Source of the DNA: Streptomyces goshikiensis
Lineage (GTDB): Bacteria > Actinomycetota > Actinomycetes > Streptomycetales > Streptomycetaceae
Reading direction: 5' to 3'
DNA: 64,000 nucleotides
Assembly: GCF_014650555.1 (NCBI RefSeq)
Contig: NZ_BMVE01000003.1
Location: forward strand, 558,001 to 622,000
Made by a program: the position numbers and the translations under genes. Below the pieces are notes generated by a model that searched no databases, was not told the origin of the DNA, and worked only from the letters and a program-made list of their open reading frames with translations. Below, piece after piece: positions 61,086 through 64,000 of the stretch; position 1 is the stretch's first letter; each line of letters opens with the position of its first letter.

Positions 61086-61745
61086 TCAGGGGCAGGACTC
61101 CTGCGTTTTGACGACGGTGAAGGAGAGCGGCTGCCCGCTCAGCGCGGCTCCCGCCTTCGGATCCTGGGTGCACACCTTCCAGTTCGACTCCTGGAGCACC
61201 ATGCGGTTCTGGAGGGCGTCCTTGACGGTGACGCCGGCATTCGACGGCAGGCTCGCCCGGACCGCCTTCATGCCCTTGCCGGTGAAGTCCGGCATGGTCT
61301 TGCCCACCGGCTGCGGGGCGGGCGCGTCGGCGGCCGGACAGGACTCCTCCAGCTTCACCGCGCCGAAGTCGACGGTGGTGCCGGTGTCGACCTTCGCGCC
61401 GCCGGCGGGAGTCTGGCTGCACACCTTCCAGTTGCGGTCCAGGGCCTGGAGCCGTTCCTGGCCGAGGCTGTCGTGGGACTTCAGGGAGAAGAAGCCCGCG
61501 GCCTGGGCCTCGTCCTGTGCGGTCTGGAGGCCCTTGCCGACGAGTTGGGGGAGGGTGGCCGTCGTCGTCTTGCCGGGTGTCTTGCCGGGACCCTTCCCCG
61601 AGGCCGTGGCCGAGGGGGCGGAGGTTCCGGCGCCGGTGGTGGAGGCCTTGCCGTCCGGGCCGGCGGCCTGCGGGTCGCAGGCCGTGAGGGCGAGGGCGCC
61701 GACGGCGGCGATCAGCAGGGCGGTGGTGGTGCGGTGCGTGCGCAT
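61086..61745 (-). CDS. PASTA-domain lipoprotein
   Basis: A 219-residue lipoprotein with signal ALLIAAVGALALTAC (lipobox LTAC), a Thr/Gly/Ser/Lys linker and two PASTA-like repeats: ATLPQLVGKGLQTAQDEAQAAGFFSLKSHD and KTMPDFTGKGMKAVRASLPSNAGVTVKDALQN. Each is followed by a WKVC-Q motif and an ESCP end. PASTA domains bind muropeptides or beta-lactams in Ser/Thr kinases and PBPs; here they stand alone on the outer face of the membrane. The start is MRTHR; a GTG six codons upstream is possible. Confidence 0.9.
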   Translation of the reverse strand: MRTHRTTTALLIAAVGALALTACDPQAAGPDGKASTTGAGTSAPSATASGKGPGKTPGKTTTATLPQLVGKGLQTAQDEAQAAGFFSLKSHDSLGQERLQALDRNWKVCSQTPAGGAKVDTGTTVDFGAVKLEESCPAADAPAPQPVGKTMPDFTGKGMKAVRASLPSNAGVTVKDALQNRMVLQESNWKVCTQDPKAGAALSGQPLSFTVVKTQESCP

Positions 61746-61846
61746 CCGTACATGGTTGCCCACGGCGCGTAGCGGACGGGCGGGAGTGACATTCCTGTGA
61801 CGTGCGGGACGACGACACCCTCCGGGAGGGGCCGGCCGGGCAGGGG

Positions 61847-62635
61847 TCAGGCCTTCAGGGCTCGGCCGGCGACGGCCAGGGCGAGGCGGCGGGGTGCGAT
61901 GCCCGAGGCCAGCGCGGAGAGGCGGTTGCCGATTCCGGCGACCACGCTCGGCGGGGTCGTACCGCGTTCGAGGGCGCGGCGGGCGGTGGAGACGACCTGT
62001 CCGGGCGTGGATATCTTGCCGACGGCCGCGTCCTGACTGCCGACCACGTCGAAGAACTCGGTGCTCGTCGGCCCGGGGGAGACGGCCAGCACCCGCAGCG
62101 AGGAGGCGCGGGTCTCGAAGGCGATCGCTTCGGTGAGGCTGAGCACGAACGCCTTGGTCGCCCCGTACACCGCCATCGCGGGGGTCGGCTGGTAGGCCGC
62201 GGTGCTGGCGAGGGTGACCAGCGCGCCCCGGCCGTCGGCGGCCAGGTCGGGCAGGAAGGCGCGGGTCAGGCCGGCGACCGCCGCCACGTTGAGCTGGATC
62301 ATCCGGTCGATCTGCGCGGGGTCCTGCTCCAGGAACGGGCCGTGGCTGCCGAAGCCGGCATTGTTGATCAGCGTCTGGATCCGGATCCCACGGGCTTCGA
62401 GCTCCGCGTGCAGGGCCGCGCCCGCTCCCGGCAGGGCCAGGTCGGCCGCGATGGGCGTGGCCCGGATCCCGTGCCGCTTCTCCAGATCCCGCGCGAGTTC
62501 CTCAAGCCGGTCCAGGCGGCGTGCCACCAGCACCACGTCCGCGCCGCGCTCGGCCCACTGGCGGGCGAACTCGACGCCGAGTCCCGCGCTCGCCCCGGTG
62601 ATGAGGGCCACCGTGCCCCGGTAGGTCATCGACAT
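61847..62635 (-). CDS. Short-chain dehydrogenase/reductase
   Basis: A 262-residue SDR: VALITGASAGLGVEFARQWAERGADVVLVARR, INNAGFGSHGPFLEQDP, LASTAAYQPTPAMAVYGATKAFVLSLTEAI with YxxxK, and SPGPTSTEFFD. All catalytic residues are present. It belongs to the DltE-like, broad-specificity SDR set. It is divergent from the TetR gene at 62735, its probable repressor. Confidence 0.93.
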   Translation of the reverse strand: MSMTYRGTVALITGASAGLGVEFARQWAERGADVVLVARRLDRLEELARDLEKRHGIRATPIAADLALPGAGAALHAELEARGIRIQTLINNAGFGSHGPFLEQDPAQIDRMIQLNVAAVAGLTRAFLPDLAADGRGALVTLASTAAYQPTPAMAVYGATKAFVLSLTEAIAFETRASSLRVLAVSPGPTSTEFFDVVGSQDAAVGKISTPGQVVSTARRALERGTTPPSVVAGIGNRLSALASGIAPRRLALAVAGRALKA

Positions 62636-62677
62636 GTCGGCTGCTCCACTTCGCTGGGTTACTGCGTACGACATAAT

Positions 62678-62718
62678 CAATGTAGGCATCGCCAGCATTG
62701 TAGTCAATGACAACATTC
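62678..62718. promoter_or_regulatory. TetR operator cluster, CAATG/CATTG repeats
   Basis: CAATG at 62678, CATTG at 62696, CAATG at 62705 and CATTC at 62714 alternate in orientation. TTGT at 62698 and ACAA at 62710 form a further dyad. They fill the gap between the SDR start (62635) and the TetR start (62735). Confidence 0.65.
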
Positions 62719-62734
62719 GAGAGAGGGGTCCGTC

Positions 62735-63382
62735 TTGACCGGCGACGGGTCGTACCACCACGGCAATCTCAGGGCCGCCCTGCTGGAGCGAGCCGAGGCC
62801 GTCCTCACCGCCTCGGGGGCGGAGGGCCTGAGCCTGCGGGGCCTCGCCCGGGACTTGGGCGTGAGCCACGCGGCGCCCTCGCGGCACTTCCGCGACCGGC
62901 AGGCCCTCCTCGACGCCCTCGCGGTCAGCGGCTTCACCACGCTCAACGCGCGCCTGCGCTCGGCGGCGGCCGGTGGGGCCGACGGGGCTGACGGGGCTGA
63001 CGGGGTCGACGAGACCGCCGGGGCCGCCGGGCCGGTCGGGGCGCGGCTGGCCGGGCTGGGCCGGGCCTACGTGGACTTCGCCGTCGGGCACACGGCGCTG
63101 CTGGACCTGATGTTCACCGTCAAGCACGCCGACGACTCCAGCGCCGAGCTGCGCGAACTCGGCCACGAGAGCCTGCTGATCGTCGCCCGGCTGATGGAGG
63201 AGGGACAACGGACGGGGGCCGTACGCCCGGGCGATCCCGTCCAGCTCGCGCAGGTCGCCTTCTCGACCGTGCACGGCCTCGCCACCCTCGCCGTCGCCGC
63301 GCTCCTCGACGACACCCCCTTGTCCGAGGCGATGGAACTGGCCCTGGAGGTCCTGCTGGCCGGCCTGCGCCCGGGCCGCTGA
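62735..63382 (+). CDS. TetR-family transcriptional repressor
   Basis: A 215-residue protein from a TTG start (GAGGGG ahead): HHGNLRAALLERAEAVLTASGAEGLSLRGLARDLGVSHAAPSRHFRDRQALLDALA is the DNA-binding domain. A DGADGADGVD tandem repeat from a run of GACGGGGCT repeats lies in the linker. The C-terminal helices match TetR_C-type ligand domains. It is likely to repress the divergent SDR. A hairpin terminator follows. Confidence 0.92.
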   Translation: MTGDGSYHHGNLRAALLERAEAVLTASGAEGLSLRGLARDLGVSHAAPSRHFRDRQALLDALAVSGFTTLNARLRSAAAGGADGADGADGVDETAGAAGPVGARLAGLGRAYVDFAVGHTALLDLMFTVKHADDSSAELRELGHESLLIVARLMEEGQRTGAVRPGDPVQLAQVAFSTVHGLATLAVAALLDDTPLSEAMELALEVLLAGLRPGR

Positions 63383-63406
63383 ATGCGGTCGGCTCACACA
63401 GACGAA

Positions 63407-63454
63407 CGCCACCCAGAACGGGCTGGCGCCGCAGCGAGCCCGTTCTGAGTGGCG
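63407..63454. terminator. Bidirectional hairpin terminator
   Basis: CGCCACCCAGAACGGGCT (63407-63424) pairs with 63437-63454 with one mismatch, an 18-bp stem, between the convergent TetR gene and the small secreted peptide gene. Confidence 0.85.
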
Positions 63455-63463
63455 TGACGGGGG

Positions 63464-63706
63464 TCAGCAGTCGTCGCCGTAACCTCCGCCCCAGCCGCCC
63501 CAGTCGTCGTCATCGTCGTCGTACCAGCCGTGGTGGTGGTTGTATCCGTCGTCATCCCAGCCGCCACCGCTGACGTAGGTGACAGAGTGCGTCGGGGTTG
63601 CCGCGGAGGCAGAACCAGCCGCTCCGAGGGCGGCGCCGCCAGCCATCAGAACACCGATGGCGGACACGGCGAAGAGCCGCTTCACTCTCAGTGATTGCAT
63701 GGTCAT
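63464..63706 (-). CDS. Tiny secreted Asp/Trp/Gly/His-rich protein
   Basis: An 80-residue precursor. Signal peptide SLRVKRLFAVSAIGVLMAGGAALGAAGSASA ends at ASA, and the mature part is about 45 residues: ATPTHSVTYVSGGGWDDDGYNHHHGWYDD, a run of six Asp, WGGWGGGYGDDC. There are three adjacent His, many Asp and one terminal Cys, so metal binding is conceivable. I know no family. The ATG at 63706 has GGAAGGG close by; ATG 63700 is possible. A hairpin lies directly upstream. Confidence 0.7.
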   Translation of the reverse strand: MTMQSLRVKRLFAVSAIGVLMAGGAALGAAGSASAATPTHSVTYVSGGGWDDDGYNHHHGWYDDDDDDWGGWGGGYGDDC

Positions 63707-64000
63707 AACCCTTCCAGTTGTGTGCCGCTCCTTGCGGCACAGAGCCGATGCCTCTCGCGCAAGGTATGTGCGCGGATCGCGCGGATGGCCCATCGGGTGC
63801 GATGAGTGCGTCTCCGTGTCTACACGGCCTCGACGGCCGCGGACCCCTTCTGGGTGGGCGCGCACATGCATGGCCTCGCGCTGTGACGCATGACTGCGGG
63901 CCGAGGATGTTCCCCGCAGTTGCGGCTCTCACCTACAAAGGCTAGTCACACACGCGCGACCCGGCATCTTGGGCGGAGCGTGCCCGGTTGAGTCCCGGCA
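63707..64000. other. Leader of the small secreted protein and end of window
   Basis: TGTGCCGC at 63721-63728 and GCGGCACA at 63734-63741 form a perfect 8-bp hairpin with a 5-base loop, five bases from the ribosome binding site on the minus-strand transcript. The rest, to 64000, holds no gene I can support. Confidence 0.5.

Overview
The window reads as chromosomal DNA of a Streptomyces or a close relative. GC content is very high and third codon positions are strongly G/C. Many starts are GTG or TTG, operon genes often overlap by ATGA or GTGA, and the content is typical of the genus: SigB/SigF-type partner switching, DJ-1/AraC regulators, many TetR regulators and secreted cell-wall proteins. 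I see no tRNA, rRNA, CRISPR array, insertion sequence, prophage or biosynthetic gene cluster.

Layout. 1-9.2 kb is a stress-signalling block: a MEDS-domain protein (cut by the window edge), a STAS protein, a SigB/F/G-type sigma factor, a second STAS protein, a hybrid histidine kinase with six HAMP domains and an ANTAR-GAF-PAS-PP2C phosphatase. 9.2-14.3 kb holds an ArsR regulator, a roadblock-like protein and a three-gene unit (unknown protein, MoxR ATPase, metallopeptidase-like/VWA protein). 14.4-18.9 kb has membrane proteins, a DJ-1 protein with its DJ-1/AraC regulator, and an RsbW-type ATPase. 19-21.4 kb is a cold-shock module (cold-shock protein, DEAD helicase, small partner). 21.5-30.6 kb is mostly envelope-related: a class A penicillin-binding protein whose transpeptidase SxxK motif is destroyed, a deacetylase-like protein, an Amidase_6 protein and an S37-type peptidase. 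30.7-42.1 kb is a run of regulator/oxidoreductase pairs plus an exported carbonic anhydrase. 42.2-45 kb has two related peptidoglycan hydrolases without signal peptides and a C39-like protease. 45-53.3 kb contains an XRE regulator, an amidohydrolase, an NPP1-type toxin-like protein, a CAP protein, an atypical radical SAM protein, a TetR/aldo-keto reductase pair and a small RHH protein. 53.3-64 kb has a sortase/CHRD pair, a ribosome-inactivating-protein-like gene, GNAT, crotonase, GAPDH with a DJ-1/AraC regulator, a PASTA lipoprotein, a TetR/SDR pair and a tiny secreted Asp/Trp/His-rich protein.

How it works together. Much of the window consists of a local regulator beside its probable target, and the intergenic regions carry readable operators. 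Four TetR pairs have duplicated or clustered dyads, the ArsR gene has its own dyad, and three DJ-1/AraC regulators share one 14-base operator type (TGGCA, four or five bases, then GCC). The cold-shock helicase has its Shine-Dalgarno sequence inside a 10-bp hairpin. The most unusual protein-level observations are the transpeptidase-dead penicillin-binding protein, the degenerate ribosome-inactivating-like protein, a CX8CX2C radical SAM protein, and a receiver domain with Glu in place of the phosphoacceptor Asp.

Limits. All family assignments are from reading motifs; no database search was run. Start codons were chosen from ribosome binding sites and family length.
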